Assembly: GCA_014871385.1 (NCBI GenBank)
Contig: CM026429.1
Location: forward strand, 1,772,554-1,836,553
Origin: Ceratodon purpureus
Taxonomy: Eukaryota > Streptophyta > Bryopsida > Pseudoditrichales > Ditrichaceae
Length of the DNA stretch: 64,000 bases
Direction: 5' to 3'
Below are positions 27,307-40,881 of the stretch, one piece after another. Position numbers and translations under genes: made by a program. The notes under the pieces were generated by a model, which was not told where the DNA came from, made no database searches, and saw only the letters and a list, made by a program, of their open reading frames with translations. The number at the start of each line of letters is the position of its first letter. Positions within the stretch are counted from its first letter, which is position 1.

Positions 27307-29936
27307 TCAGACAGGTCGGATGCCAAGCGCTTTTCGGAACTGCTCGTAAAAGAAGAAAGTGATGATGGTGTGCGGGCCAATTCGCATCCAAACAGGTATG
27401 AATCCCTTGTAAAGGCCCAGTGGTCCTTCCGACCGCAGAGTCTTCCAGAAACAATCGAGAGTTGATGAGTATAATACACCATCGCCTCCACCAACATGGA
27501 CAGCTTGCTGCATTATCCTGTTTTCCAAACATGTTCGCACAAATAAGTATCTACTAGGGACAAATGAATCCTCAAGCCAGAAGCAAGACTATGACACCCC
27601 ACCTGGCAGGCTGGGTTCACAAAGAAACCATTCATTCAATCAAATTATGAATAAGTGACTGAAACTAGACCTAATGCCGTGATATTAATCAAACCTGGTT
27701 TTAATGAGGTCGATGGGTGACATGACGATTGCAGTCACGAGCCCTGCTGTCATTGAAGACACCAAGTGGCATGCAATGCCTTCGTGCATAGCCCCGGACT
27801 TCAAGAGCATGTACTTTGTGTGGTCGTAACTGGGAATCTGTGCTGCGTTGAGTATTGCAGCTCTCTGCATTGTTGGTCCCACTCCACGATACAGGCCCCT
27901 CAAGCCTTCCGTTCTGGCTATGGTGCCAAACGCTTCGAATGGACCACGGTACTGCCAATGTGGAGTTGCCCCTTTGAAAGAAACCACAAGCATCATAAAT
28001 CAGTAACAATGTAGCTATAATTTGTTGCAAGCTTAAGCTCAGCACATAATCATCCGACTACCAAGAATGAGCTTGCAATACACTCTATGAATGAGGCAAA
28101 GAAAAGAAAGAGCCGCAAAGTAGGTACCTGCTATGGCATTGCCAACCACTGGGGCTTGCACAGGAGCTTGCATGCGGATCATGACCACATCAGTCGGATT
28201 GGCAATCGCACTTCCTATGGTCCCTGCCAATGAGCCCGCCGCTACTTTGATCCACAAGGGGCTGTGTGCGGGGTCGTCTGTCCATGCCTGCACCCGCATA
28301 AAAAAATAAATCAACACAACTTGTCTAGAATTCGGTGCAATCTCCATCCTAATCAAACAGAAAAGGTATAAAATCTCTCACCAAAAAGTCTTACATGCTT
28401 CAGAGGCTCATATAAGCCCATTCGAATACTAGAGTACGATGCTTCACGTAGAAGAGCTGCTCCGGTACCACGCCAGAGGCCCTTGACTCCTTCTTCCTTC
28501 CCTATCCGAACCAAGCTTTTGAAAAACCCTGGGTACTGTCGCTCCTGGCAAAGAATGGTTTAGCACACGCCACTGAGTATCTCATTGCTCATGTGATACG
28601 GTGTAAACAACCAATGTCATTGTCAAAAAATTGTGCAGAAAGTGCTGCTTACGCAGCCTTGGCATGAAGTGGAAGGATCTGGGAAACCAGAAGGTTGGGT
28701 TTGATGTTAGTACCGTGGTTGACGAGAGAGCTCCGTCCAGTTGCATACGAACCTTGACGACATTGACGGGATTCGTGATGGCAGCTGCGCACATGTTGCT
28801 GGACCCCGCGAGTCCAAACAGAGTGGCATGCCCCTGCCATCCCTGTACTCGAGCCGTCGCAGCCTGGCTCCCGCTTCTCTGACCTGAGTAGCCATGCCTT
28901 GGGAATTAAATCACATACAGGCTCAGATCGTATTGCAATGACTGAGTACATGTTGCCGAAAATAAGTCTAACAGGCGTAAGTGCTGCTCCCTTTTCTCCA
29001 TTATTCCTTTAGTAGGTTTCTACGATTTGAAAACACGCACAGATCAAACTAGATTTCTCAGCATAGTATGTGAATATGTACATCTTTTTGGTTTGAGTTC
29101 TCTTGTGATTACTTCAAATTAACAATTGTAGAAAAGGCTAGTAATCCCAAAAGCTTTACATTTTAAAATAGACGAAGATGCCCATGAGAAATAAGAATAA
29201 GCTTCGAAATAGGAGTGTAGACATTAGAGCTGCTAACGTGTAAAGTGGACAACTTCGAAGTGGGAATGATGAGCAACCGATCTAGAACTATAGTCTTCCA
29301 GAACGCACTACTCAAACTGAAATTGAACGAAGTAGGGTCACCGGTCCAAATCAGTTCAGAAGCAGCGAACCGGGCGATAAAACAGAGCAACAACTGTTTC
29401 GTTCACATTCAGACATACTTCCAAAGGAATTATACAAAATGCATCGCGAAATACAAACCTGGCGATACAGCTTGCGCTGCAATTGTTTCTTGCGACTGCG
29501 CGCTAGCCATCCTAGCCCTCCCAACGCTCTCTGCCCTTCTCGCAACCAGCCCGGGCGCTTCTCTGCTCCCCCTGCTTCAATTGCACTTCTCTCTCATTCC
29601 TCTCACGCCCCAAAAACCTACCACTTCTCCTCTTCACCGCCCGCCCTCCTCTCCCTCACTCCACCGCCCTCCCCGATCCTCATCTTCCTCCCACTCCCTC
29701 GACGCACCTCACAACCATTCCAAAATCCACGAAGACGAACGACGACTACCACCACCCCCTACGATCACTAGCTCCACGCCAGCAACACCCCACTCAGAAA
29801 CGCACCCACCTGCATGACCATCATCACATCGCATCCTCCGCCCAATCCCACATGTATCCACTCGATCCACTCCAGCTGACAGACTAGACGACGCACCCTG
29901 TGAACCCTGAAGAGCGTAATCGAGATCCAAGCTCAT
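27307..29936 (-). CDS. Mitochondrial carrier family protein (SLC25; UCP/dicarboxylate-carrier-like)
   Basis: Exons 28883-28714, 28544-28395, 28287-28128, 27971-27695 and 27517-27307 join in consistent phase. A proposed first exon, 29936-29810 (GCAG|GTGGGT), supplies the required phase and a Met; with it the protein is 364 aa. Three homologous ~100-residue repeats are visible. Their matrix-gate motifs are NPVNVVKVRMQ (repeat 1; Asn replaces the acidic residue), NPTDVVMIRMQ (repeat 2; Met replaces the basic residue) and the canonical SPIDLIKTR (repeat 3). Each repeat ends with a G.RGLYRG-like segment (GLWRGTG, GLYRGVG, GLYKGF). Such proteins exchange metabolites or dissipate protons across the inner mitochondrial membrane. 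The substrate cannot be assigned; UCP/DIC-like placement rests on overall resemblance. The N-terminal exon is the least certain part. Confidence 0.82.
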
Positions 29937-30520
29937 GATACTAGAACCTAGCAAAGAGCTGCACAAGTAGTAGTACACATCTCACTACTCACAGCGAAGC
30001 AGCTGCTGGACTAATAGTGGGACCAATGCACGAACTGAAGTCATGAAGTGGCCAAGCAGGCAGTCATGGCTCGTTCGTAGGACGGGTACCAGCTTCAGGA
30101 GCCCTGCCTGACTGACTGACTGACAGTGCAATTGGGCAATCAGGGGTGGAGAGTTGAGAGTAATGGAAAAGCCTGAACTCGTCCAATTGGTGCAATTGGG
30201 TGAGGTGAGCGTGACGCCGGATAAGCTCGAGGTGACGAGATGGATGAATCGATCGCCCTGGCCCCTGGGGCCTGCAGAGATGGCTGCAGCATAGCATCGC
30301 CGCGTTCTGCGTCGGCAGCTGTGGGAGTGTGGCGTGCACCCCATCCATCCCCCATCCCCTCGTGCTAACTTCAACTCCTCCTCTCCGTCTCCGTCTCCGT
30401 CTTCTGCCCCTTCCGCCGTGGCCGGCTCTCTGTTCCCTATGTCGTCCCCTCCGTTCCCTTCTGCTCCCCTCTGTTCCCCTGCTTCCCTTTCACTTGCCCA
30501 TTCTTCTTGTCCATGAGACT
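29937..30520. other. Upstream region of the carrier gene
   Basis: GC-moderate DNA 5' of the carrier, with pyrimidine-rich CTCC/CCGTCT stretches at about 30,370-30,500. No gene is supportable. Base composition changes abruptly to AT-rich just after 30,520. Confidence 0.5.
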
Positions 30521-31669
30521 TCCTTTTTATTTTTCAAGAAATTAGGTTTGCGTCTCAATAATTTAATAATTTAATATTTTTTTAGCAAATAGTAACCAAA
30601 AGTAGTCTAGAAATAAAAAAAAATTATTGAAAATAAAATTAAATAAAAAATCCTTTTGTCTTCATAATTTTTATATTTTATGTTTTTTATTTTTTTAATT
30701 ATTTTTTGGACAAACCTACTATGGTGCTGCGATGTCTTTTTAGGTAACTTAAGCTTCTCTACACTATTTCTAGATCAGTTATTTGTTGATAGGGTGCTCA
30801 TTTTCTTGTATATGAAATTTGTTTTTCCATAGGGAATACAAATTTTTCCATGATAATTTTAAAATATTAAATTTTAAAAAGCATAAATATATATAGTACA
30901 ATTTAAAGTTGGAATTATCTTAATTTATGTGAACAGTAAGTTTAAAAATAAAGATAAGTGAAGATTGACTCTCAAAGTAAAATTTTAAATTTTAAAATAT
31001 CAAAATTTGAATTATTCTTAAATTTAAGTTGTAATGTGATTTATTTGATGAACTACTACATGTCTAAATTTAGAAATAAACAAGTTTAAATTTAAACTGT
31101 AGTGTATTTAAACAAGATACTATTGAATTTCTACATTTAGAACAAAAAACATAAAAATATTCTTAAATTTAGATTATGATATAGATATTAAAAATATGTT
31201 ATTGAATTTCTAAATTAAAATAGGAGAATAATAAAGATAATACACTAAATTTAGATTACAATATAATTGTCTTCAAATATACTATTGAAGTCCAAAGCCT
31301 CACGGTTCTTCAAAGGGGTATTCTTAGAAAATGAATTAAGCTAAAAAATTTAACCAAGGGTAGCCCAAGAAAAAAACTAGATGAATGGTTTAAGTTTAAT
31401 CAATACTTTGTGATTTGTACCAAAAGAATAGACTTGAACAGTGTGCAACAAACTGGATTTAAGGGTTTTTCAAGTGAAGCGCTCAACTCGCATCCAACCC
31501 CTCTCCGCCATTAATTCCTTCAACACTTGTTCCATTATCCAGATCAAGGGGTTGTTTGGAGGAACTCATGTGCAAATGCTTTTACACACCAATTCCATCA
31601 AACATATATAGTAAATGGCTCAAAAGTTGGATAGTACCAGGAACCGCACTCTAGACCTATCCAAGGAGA

Positions 31670-31870
31670 GATACATTAGAGCTTCCAACTTCAAATTTCT
31701 ATGTAATCATGGTGTACATTTGAGGCTGAGCGGTTATTGAATCTCCTATAATTTCCCCTTTCAAAACTCATAACTAATTCAATATTAATTCAAAATTAAT
31801 TATTCCAATTGGACTAATTTTCTAAATACTTTACACATCTTCCAAAATGTGATTCCCTTAATAACTCCCC
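31670..31870. repeat. Diverged dispersed repeat, copy 2 (related copy near 2.19-2.42 kb)
   Basis: Shares the ordered words GAGCTTCCAACTTCAAA, then a GCGGTT-containing segment, then CATAACTAATTCAA and a CCAAAATGTG end with the sequence at about 2190-2420. Divergence is high, which indicates an old insertion. Confidence 0.45.
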
Positions 31871-34800
31871 CAGAGCCTGCCAATCTGAAATTTTGAGCCA
31901 CTTACTATATGCAAGTTTGGATAAACACAGAGCTGAACACAGAGCTGCAGGGTAGTTGTGACTAATAATTCTGCACTTCAAATTCAATCTATAATTAGGT
32001 TAAATACTAAATAGCCTCCTGGCAGCATATTGAACTAGTGGAGCAGCAACATGATGTAACTGAAACCATGAATCATACATACACCCAATCTTAGGTGGGG
32101 CTATTTGCAAATTTGCAAGAGTTTGTGGCAAATCTCCGCGAACAGCATGCATGCTTAGAACGAGCTGCACCGCCAAGATTAACAAGCGAACATTACAACA
32201 CAATTTATTGTCATTCAGCCCAACACAAAGTCTAGATCCTAGCTGACCACTACTGAAGCTAGGCAAATGAAATTATGAAACCCATCTAGAATATCATGAG
32301 TCAGTTTAGGACAATTTTGTCTGGGTCTCTTCCCCTTCGAGGAAGAGGGCTGCGCCAGCCAAGGAGGCAATGCTATTCCAAGCATCAAGCTGCTCGACAG
32401 AATCGCACGGTCGCACCCTGGAAAAATTAAATTAATATCGTGAGGCTCGATGAGCTTCGTATCAGATAATAAACTGATAAGAACAGATACTATACTTGAT
32501 CTAATAAGCAAAAGGCCAAGAAAGGTATGCTCATTGTCTCAGCCATTCCCACATGTAGCTGATGCAGCATGCTTGCACATGGCAACCGGCCCAACCCCTA
32601 TGGTACTAACCTTCTATTCCAAACCTCTCGAACTCCACACAAAAAAACAGTCGCAGTGCAAATCCAAAACAAACTCTCCACAGAAACGTCAACTGGCGAA
32701 GCAAATGCGCTCCTCACACTAGTACTGCACACTGCAAGTTCCCCTCCCTTACATCAGTGTCTGGAACAGCAACGTTAAAGCTCGGAGAAAATTTGAGAAA
32801 TGCAACTGGTAAACTAAGAAAATGCATACTTCCCGCACGGGTTGAAGCCGTGGGCTACACATTTGTATATGCAGGCTCCTACTGATTCAAAACAGATGGA
32901 GGGTCCAACTGGTATGGGTAAGCTTTTGTTCGAAGAGCGATTCGGATATGATAGATACCAGCTTTTGATTACAAAAATACCTGGCTTCAGTATGTACACA
33001 GTTTGTCTTCATGCAGCTGTTGATCGTTGATAATATCTATCTGTTCTAGTCTGTGATGAGGTCTTCAACATCCTGGCCTCCCAGACTGCCTTATACATGG
33101 TACGTGCGCACCCTAGGCATTAGCAATCTTTGAAGCACAAAGTCACATTAGGAATGGACAAAACATTGTAGTTCAATATATCTAATTTTCTTTTACCTTT
33201 GAAGCACATTCTTCTGTGGCAAGGTTTGCCCCTCCCTTCAAAATGTAATTACATAACTACGTGAGAAACACTTTCGGCCAACACATCCACTGAAGCTGCT
33301 TCGACGACTTCCTCTTCCAAGACTAGTCTCCTCATCGTTAGCATCGCAATCTTATCTTCTGTGAATCAGAGTTGCTACATGAGCACAACAGCCTTAATGC
33401 AACTGCAATGGGATTACTCAGAGAACTACTTTTAGGCTCTGATGAAGACTGTTCATTTTCATCTACTTGCAATGGTCGGTTAATTGTACATATGAATTAA
33501 TAAATATATATGAAGGTAAATTTAAATCTAACTTCAAGCAATTATTGTGTTCTAGTTTTGATGTTGTATTGTATTCCATTCCTTTATTGTTGCACTTTTT
33601 TTAAATTAAATCTTGTTATATAATTGTAAAAAACTCAAATAAATTATATGTCGTTTAAAATATTTTTTAATTATTTTTAAAGTACTAGTCATAATATTTT
33701 ATTTTTGTTGGTTACATTTTCCTGATTTTTTCAAAGATTGATAATTTGATTTTTTTTAATTTGTTATAAAATAATCATTTCCAAAATAAATCTTATGTAG
33801 TATTGTAAATCATAGAAAAGAAAAAGAACTAAAAAAATAACACCATGCTTATATAACCTAATAGCCTTCAACCATCTTTCAAGTCCTTGAAGGACATTTG
33901 TAGTAGTTTGAAAGCCTTTCACATGTTTTAGAAAAAGTTCACACGTTATTAGAACTTTTTAAGAAACTTCTCCAAGCCAAAAATCAAACAAGAAGTATAT
34001 CAATGATACCACAAGTATGCGCTCAAGTATTCCAAGAACAAATTTAAAAGCTCATTTTCAAATTTGCAATTGAAATGCACATTATAATTGAAATAAAAGG
34101 TTGGAGTACTTAATGGTAGATGGTGTATAAAGTAATTGTAATATGATGAATGATGATACAAAAAAGTATCAATATTTTATCACAATGTTGTAATTCACTC
34201 CAATGTGATTTCAAAACACTTTATGATTTTCAAGTCCAATCATTTTTGAGCTCACAATGAAATTTCAAACTTTTCATAAAAACTTATTCCAAAGAAGTAT
34301 TTGTAAGCATGTTGTACCTAACTGTACTACATCCAAACGGACCAAATACATATGTTGGTATAGCTCTAGCTCCATCATTGAAATGAAAAATGAAAATAAA
34401 TACTACTACATAAGCCATTAAACAATGCAAAAAATTAGGTGGTTGCCTTGCTACAAGAAAACAAATATCAATGTGAAAGACACTTTTATATGAGCAAGGA
34501 ATTCCTTCTAGATTGTATGGAGTACCTTATTCAATGTTTACCATCAAAAAATTAGACAAAAAGGCCATCTAGTGCACTATACAAAAACATATATCAACAA
34601 TACTTCTACATAATGTCTTTGATGTAGAAGTTTTTTCAAAGAGAAAAGGTTAACCTTGGATGCATTGGTGAACAACTACATAATGCCTTGGATGACACTT
34701 GTAGACTTGGAAAAATCTATAATTGATTAGTGCAACATATATTAGCTAAGTTTTGAGATTTTCAAGAATTTTTATGTATAAAATATTACCATGATAGTGT

Positions 34801-36554
34801 AAAGATCCTCCATCACACCCAAACTCTTCTTACTAAAAAAAAAAGTAGATTTCACTGGAAAAATATTATTTTCTAATTTCCTCTAATTTTTTTCATCTTC
34901 TACTAGAAATTATATGGTTGAATAAAACCCAAACCTTATTAAGACTTAATGCCAAAACTTTCATCAAATTATTATACAAATTATTGTTGAACAAAGTTTT
35001 TAAATTCAAAATTATATTGACAAATAATTCAAACATAATGAATCCTAAGACTTCAAGAAATACTACTCAACATTAATCAAATTAATTAAAGTCCACTTTT
35101 AATATCGCTGAACAACTCCTTTGTCCTCCAATTTATTAACTAAAATTTAACCTCAACTTTGACCACAATCATATCTAATCCTCCTCCATCAAATGTCATA
35201 TAAAAACCTTGATATTCCATACCTATGCTAATGGTGATTACCAAATGATACCATTTACAACAATCAGTAGCCTAAAAGAGAATTTTTTCCTTAATATGAT
35301 TAAAATACATGGAATCACAACATCTTTGTTCTTATCTAGCACTCCACTAAAATATAACATTAATAATCCTCCAATATAATATATACGAACTTGACCTTTG
35401 AATAAATCACAAAATACAAGATTTGTGATTATTCAACTAAACATCTCCATCACAGACATCTCTAGTAATGAACGTAACTCTAAAAATGATACAAGTAGTG
35501 ACTCAAATACAATCCAATCACAATTTGACGTGGTCCACAAATATGAAGACAATAGAGGACATCTTATCATCTTCCTTAGCACCAGACTAGAATATCATGA
35601 AAATAATATCCAATAGAAAAAAACAACTCATATGGACTCTATTCATCTAGGCAATCATTTGAAATAAAAATAACCACATATAGCTAAATCAAAAATAAAA
35701 ATACCATAATTTTTTAAATGATACATTAAGACTCATCCAAAACACTCTATTAAGTCCAATATTAGACTTTTTTACAACATCATTCAACATCAATCACATG
35801 TCATTCTTCTCTTCACCAATTAAATATTCTTCGCATTACACACAATTTCACTCATATTTTTTCAAAATGATGTATTTAGATATCTTAAAATATATTTTCT
35901 CATTAAAAAAGGGGATAACACATGTCCAATGTTTACATAATGAAATGGAGGTGCAAGAAGTTGTGCACTAGTCTAAATTGTCTATCAATGATGATCCTAG
36001 CACCATTATTCATTTTCCATATTCATTGTTTATGATGATAATTGGTACCAAAACTTCATCCCATACACTCACCCTTTTGTAGACACACATATAGTTGGAC
36101 ATTTTACCACACACGCTTTAATATATGTTGAGATTGCAATCCCATTTGAACTTAAAAAGCCAAGAACATAGCCAAGAACACCACACATACTATGTGTACA
36201 CTATAAAAAAAACAACATTGGAGCCAACTATTAATCGAATTTAATAATGAACATTGCAAATAACAACTTAATCCAACATACACATGCAAAATTCCTTTAT
36301 CAACCCATGCGTTCCAATTAATTGTGGTAAAGAATGGTCTAAATTAACTCATTGAGTTCCACCAAATCAAGACAAATATACACATGTCCTCTTTTATCAA
36401 AAATCCTTCAACCTAAAACTAATAAACAACAACCATTTATTAAAAATATTGTTGTTAAAGGATGAAAAGTAATTCCACTTATAGTCACTATTGTCAAAGC
36501 AAGAGCTACTACGTTTAAATCGTCAATGAAACATAAACTAGTAAAAGATAAATT

Positions 36555-36635
36555 TAAAAGGCCTATAGGCTCCATTTGACAAAACATCAAAAGATAAATT
36601 AGGCTTATAGGCTCCATTTGACAAAACATCAATGC
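36555..36635. repeat. Short tandem duplication
   Basis: The words GGCTCCATTTGACAAAACAT and, before it, CCTATAG/CTTATAG appear twice about 49 bp apart, so a ~49-bp unit is duplicated in tandem. No coding meaning is apparent. Confidence 0.8.
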
Positions 36636-39600
36636 CATAGCCATTTATCATGCCATATAAATTATCTTTCACAAAAGAAATTTAAAGAATAACCTCTTCT
36701 ATTGTGTCCTACAAATGGAATATTATGAAAAGATAAGAACATATTGCCCTATAGATGCTACAGTTGCTTTGCCCAGTATCTGGTGAGTAATTTAAAAAAT
36801 TGTAAATTTTGATCATGTGCAACTGCATAGTACAGTAACCATGTTTGCAAGAGCGTCTTCAGGGAAAGGTGGACCTGTGTAGGTCCTTAACCCCTAAACC
36901 CCCAAACGACCAAAAACTAGTCGTTTTCATTTTTTCAAGTTCCATAACTATCATCCAAATGACAATTTTTCATCCATTTTTTCATGTTGTAAATTTGTGA
37001 GAAATCTATCTAATCTCATTAAAAATTTCTCAAAATAAAAATTTCATGAATTTTGGTGCCTCCTTAAAGTCAAAAAGATCAATACTGTGTGTGTACTCAA
37101 AAATTCCTTGATATAGACAGCTGAAACACAATTTTGACTATTGGGATGATATTTTTTGCAGCTGAGGTGAACTAATGAAATATAGTTTGGCAAATTTATT
37201 TTCTAGTCCAATTAAATTTTTTGAAAAATACCTAAAATTGAGTGATTTATAAATTATAGATGTTATAAGATGAAGGGGTATAACCGTGGCTACTTCTTGA
37301 TTTTCCACGGTTTTAGGTTTTTTCATCATATTTTTGAATTAAAACATAATTTTTGAGCACGGTAACTAATATAAGGTTTTTGGTTGTCATATTCATCTAT
37401 GGTAAATATTTCATAATTTTTTTAGTATAATATATATTTGATATGAATTTTCTTTGTTTGTTTTTATTTGAAAATATATATTAATTACATTTTGAAACAA
37501 TTAATTTTGATAAAATTATTGCTTGTAGATGACATGTATATCTAGCTAAGAAAAATAAAAGAATCATATTTTACATTATTTAACTTACTAAGTTACTGCA
37601 CATGAAAAAGTTTGATCACCTTTGGTTAGGCTTTGATCAGTACAACTGAATATATTTGGTATAAACAAGGTTATAGTTGTGTGCTGTAAGATACTGCACT
37701 ATACATCTGTACACACATACATAAATTGCTCCTGCCTTTCTGTTTGGAATACATGTCATGAAGAACCTGTGATGATTTCCATCTCCATCGTGGCCGGGCC
37801 ATGGTGGATCAGCCCCCACACTCATATTCCCCTCCATGGATGTCATGGATCCTCCCATTGGGTTCTCATCCGTCATGAATAAAAAGAGGTAATCCATGGT
37901 TTTAACCCATGGTTACCTTGGCATATCATGTGTTAAGTGGAAGAATGGGGTCCTTTTGGACTAATTGTGCAATTGTTTTTATGAACCCACCTCCATTTAA
38001 AGTAACAATTGCAACTTAAACTTGCGTTGCAATGAAATGAGAGGACCAATATTTATTTGTGCACACAAATTGGAGCGGATTATTATCTGTAGCTTCAAAG
38101 GAGATTTGTAATTTAAGCACCATTGAAGCTTTGAATGAGGTATGTTTTACATCTTTAACTCACAAGTTTTGTTTTTTTAATATTTTAGTGCATGCATTCA
38201 AAACATATGCACATTTAAATGGTTTTTATTTGAAAGGCATATTATTGTAACAATTTAGTATTCTTTTTCCTATGCTTAGTGAAGGATTAATGACCGGATA
38301 TAGAGAAATAAATTTGGAAAATTTGTGAAGAATGATTTAATTTTTCATGTAAAGTATAAAATTCATCACCATAGTACCATAACAGGGTTCCCACCCCTTG
38401 CATAAGTATTTATTTATAAAGATTGCAAGAACAAAATGTTGTTTTCTATTTGTGTACATATTGAATTTGAAAAGATATGTAGCTACAATTCTACCAAATC
38501 CACTTCATCCAAAAAAAATTAAAAAAATATACTAGTGTTCTCCAACCTGCGGAAAATCCTCAATAATGACAAAGCTACCTAATCAGCCAATAGCATCTAT
38601 GTCCTAATGGTATAATTATTTCAATTTGGAATTTAAATAAAAATAAATTGTTAGAGATTTATTATTTAATATCATTTTAATTGTCTAAAATTTTCTGACT
38701 ATACTACTATAGTATTATATTATTATGACCTTTAAAAAATAACATTGGTCATTGTAAATTTAAATAATTTTTCAAAGCTGTCTTTTATGAAGTTCTCAAG
38801 TTATGATTAGATTTCTAAGAATAATCATTTTTATGAAAGTAAAGAATTCCTTGTTGAAGAAAAATGCCAATAGTGTTAACATTCTTCAATAGAAATTACA
38901 TTTGTTTTTTGTTGAAAGGAATTTTAAAAAGGCTTTTTATGCATAATAGTTCCAAAATAAATATTGGTAGCCAATCACCTTGCTAAGTTCTTAAAACGAT
39001 CTTACAATATACATATTTAATTTAGCTATACATATTATATTCTTAAATTGAGAGCCTTACATTATGAATATGAGTGGATACTACATCCTTCAATAAACAC
39101 CTAAATCCAAGTATGGCTTGGAAAGAAGGAAAATGAAAATCTTTATATTACTTGTGCCATGATATATGTTGTTGCAACACTTTAAGTTTTGCTAATGTGG
39201 CCAGTGAAATAATGTAATATTCATTTAAAGAACCGAAATTAAATATGATGTTAATCTTAAACAATGTCAAATACTAATTTGCATAGTGATTTATAATTCA
39301 CAAAGACACATTGTGTTTTCAGATTTCATATTGTACGGGTCATGATATAGCTCAAATAGTTATTACATTTTAAGAAAATATATTTAAGCTATATTTTTTG
39401 TTTGGGTTCTATATTTTTTTCAAATTATTCTTCAAAAAATAAGAAACCCTTTTGTGCTCGTATGTACTTAGATGTATTTTATTGCATTTTTGATACATTT
39501 GTTAAGTATTTGTGATTAGATCAAACAAAAATATGTTTTCTCATAGAAAAAGATTGCAATCAAAAAAATTATATTAGATTGGTATTCAATATAGTGATTT

Positions 39601-39659
39601 AATACAATGTATAAAGTGATAAAATAGAAGAGCCTTAGGGACCTTTGAGGGTCACAAAG

Positions 39660-39661
<2 letters not shown>

Positions 39662-39704
<43 letters not shown>
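39662..39704. repeat. (TA)n dinucleotide microsatellite
   Basis: An uninterrupted run of about 20 TA units in the AT-rich region, followed by a short poly(A) stretch at about 39,719-39,732. Confidence 0.95.
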
Positions 39705-39705
<1 letters not shown>

Positions 39706-40045
39706 ATTTGTACCTTCAAAAAAAAAAAAAACAAAAGCTTAGCATGGTTTAAGTTTTTATATATAATATGTTGCCATTTCTAGTGCCACGATGCCATCTT
39801 TAACCCTTAAAATTCCACAAAACCCAAAGTGGGTTGCATGAAACTTCGGCAAGCTACTATAGTTAGGATTTTTAATATTTCTTGACAAGATTTTTTTGGT
39901 GAACATGATAAATCATAATCTTTATGGGGTTGAAATTTCAGCATTTAATTTTTTTAATAAAAAAAAACAGGATTTTTTGATCATTTCAGCATTTTAGTAA
40001 TGAAAATTGGCAAAAACAGCCTGGAATTTTAGGGGTTAAAACATA

Positions 40046-40327
40046 CTCCCTCTGTTCCACTAAAAAACAGTTGTTTGCTTAAAAAATCTGTTCCTAATCA
40101 AGATCGTTGTTTCTAAATTTGACCAACATGTTTCTAAAAATGTAATCTCCCTTAAATCTGATATTATTAAGGTAGAGGGCCCTAGAACCGACCACCTGTT
40201 TCCAAAACCAATCAGGCTAAAATGTACAAACTAGGTACATTTTAGCCTGATTGGTTTTGGAAACAGGTGGTCGGTTCTAGGGCCCTCTACCTTAGCAAAC
40301 AACTGTCTTTTAGTGGGACAGAGGGAG
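40046..40327. mobile_element. Stowaway-like (Tc1/mariner) foldback MITE
   Basis: The 282-bp element starts CTCCCTCTGTTCCACTAAAA and ends with its inverted complement (one mismatch in 20). It is flanked by TA on both sides, the target duplication of Tc1/mariner elements. The CTCCCTC(C/T)GT terminus is the Stowaway/plant-mariner consensus. About 60 bp on each side of the centre form an almost perfect palindrome (GGTAGAGGGCCCTAGAACCG and onward). The left arm carries roughly 85 bp absent from the right arm, so the foldback is asymmetric. There is no transposase, so it is non-autonomous. Confidence 0.93.
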
Positions 40328-40867
40328 TAGCATTCTAGTCCTTGGGAATACGCATTTGTTGTGACTAGTGAGTCACCCAATGGCCCATGGCCCATGGGTG
40401 TTGGTTTTGGATTCCTCTTGGTTACAGCGCCTACTGTAGACCTCATGGAGCACAAATATTATTCCTGCAATAAAGGTGCAGCATTTCTTGAATGCAGTAC
40501 TACAGTGAAATGGATAACTTCAGAGTTGCCTAGAGATCAAGTGATGTGCCATTGCTTGGAGGCAGTGGTTTAAGAGTGCATCGTTGGGGGTGCGCGTAGG
40601 CCTGCCGCGGGACAGGCTGTCAGCCACGAGCAGTACCTCGTTAGGAGCGTAAAGGACACATTCATTGTCCTCTGACGATATCATCCGCCTGAAAATACTG
40701 ACCCGAAGACCAAAAATCGCAGAAATACAGACCGTATAGATATACATCATAAAAATGTAACACATCGAATATCATCCAGTATTCATCCATAAAGATATTA
40801 ATACCATACGATACGAATACAAGATGAGATACGTATAAAATACTGTAATATGATTGACAGAGGGAGA

Positions 40868-40881
40868 TGGCGCCGGCGCCA
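40868..40881. repeat. 14-bp palindrome, exact copy
   Basis: TGGCGCCGGCGCCA in the context gggagat-P-ggtggg, which is shared with the copy at 52935. Confidence 0.95.

Larger units (their letters stand above)
30521..40045. other. Long AT-rich, gene-poor region
   Basis: About 9.5 kb dominated by A/T with abundant short homopolymers. The few ORFs above 60 codons have no recognisable domain and Lys/Asn/Ile-rich composition typical of chance frames. Recognisable items are a (TA)n tract, a short direct duplication near 36.6 kb and a diverged dispersed repeat near 31.7 kb. It is probably decayed transposon DNA; I cannot name the families. Confidence 0.7.

Noticed and set aside
29245..29817. 190-codon plus-strand ORF opposite the carrier's first intron
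   Set aside because: Composition is Pro/Ser-rich from CT-rich DNA, there is no domain, and it overlaps the inferred intron and 5' exon of a well-supported gene on the other strand.
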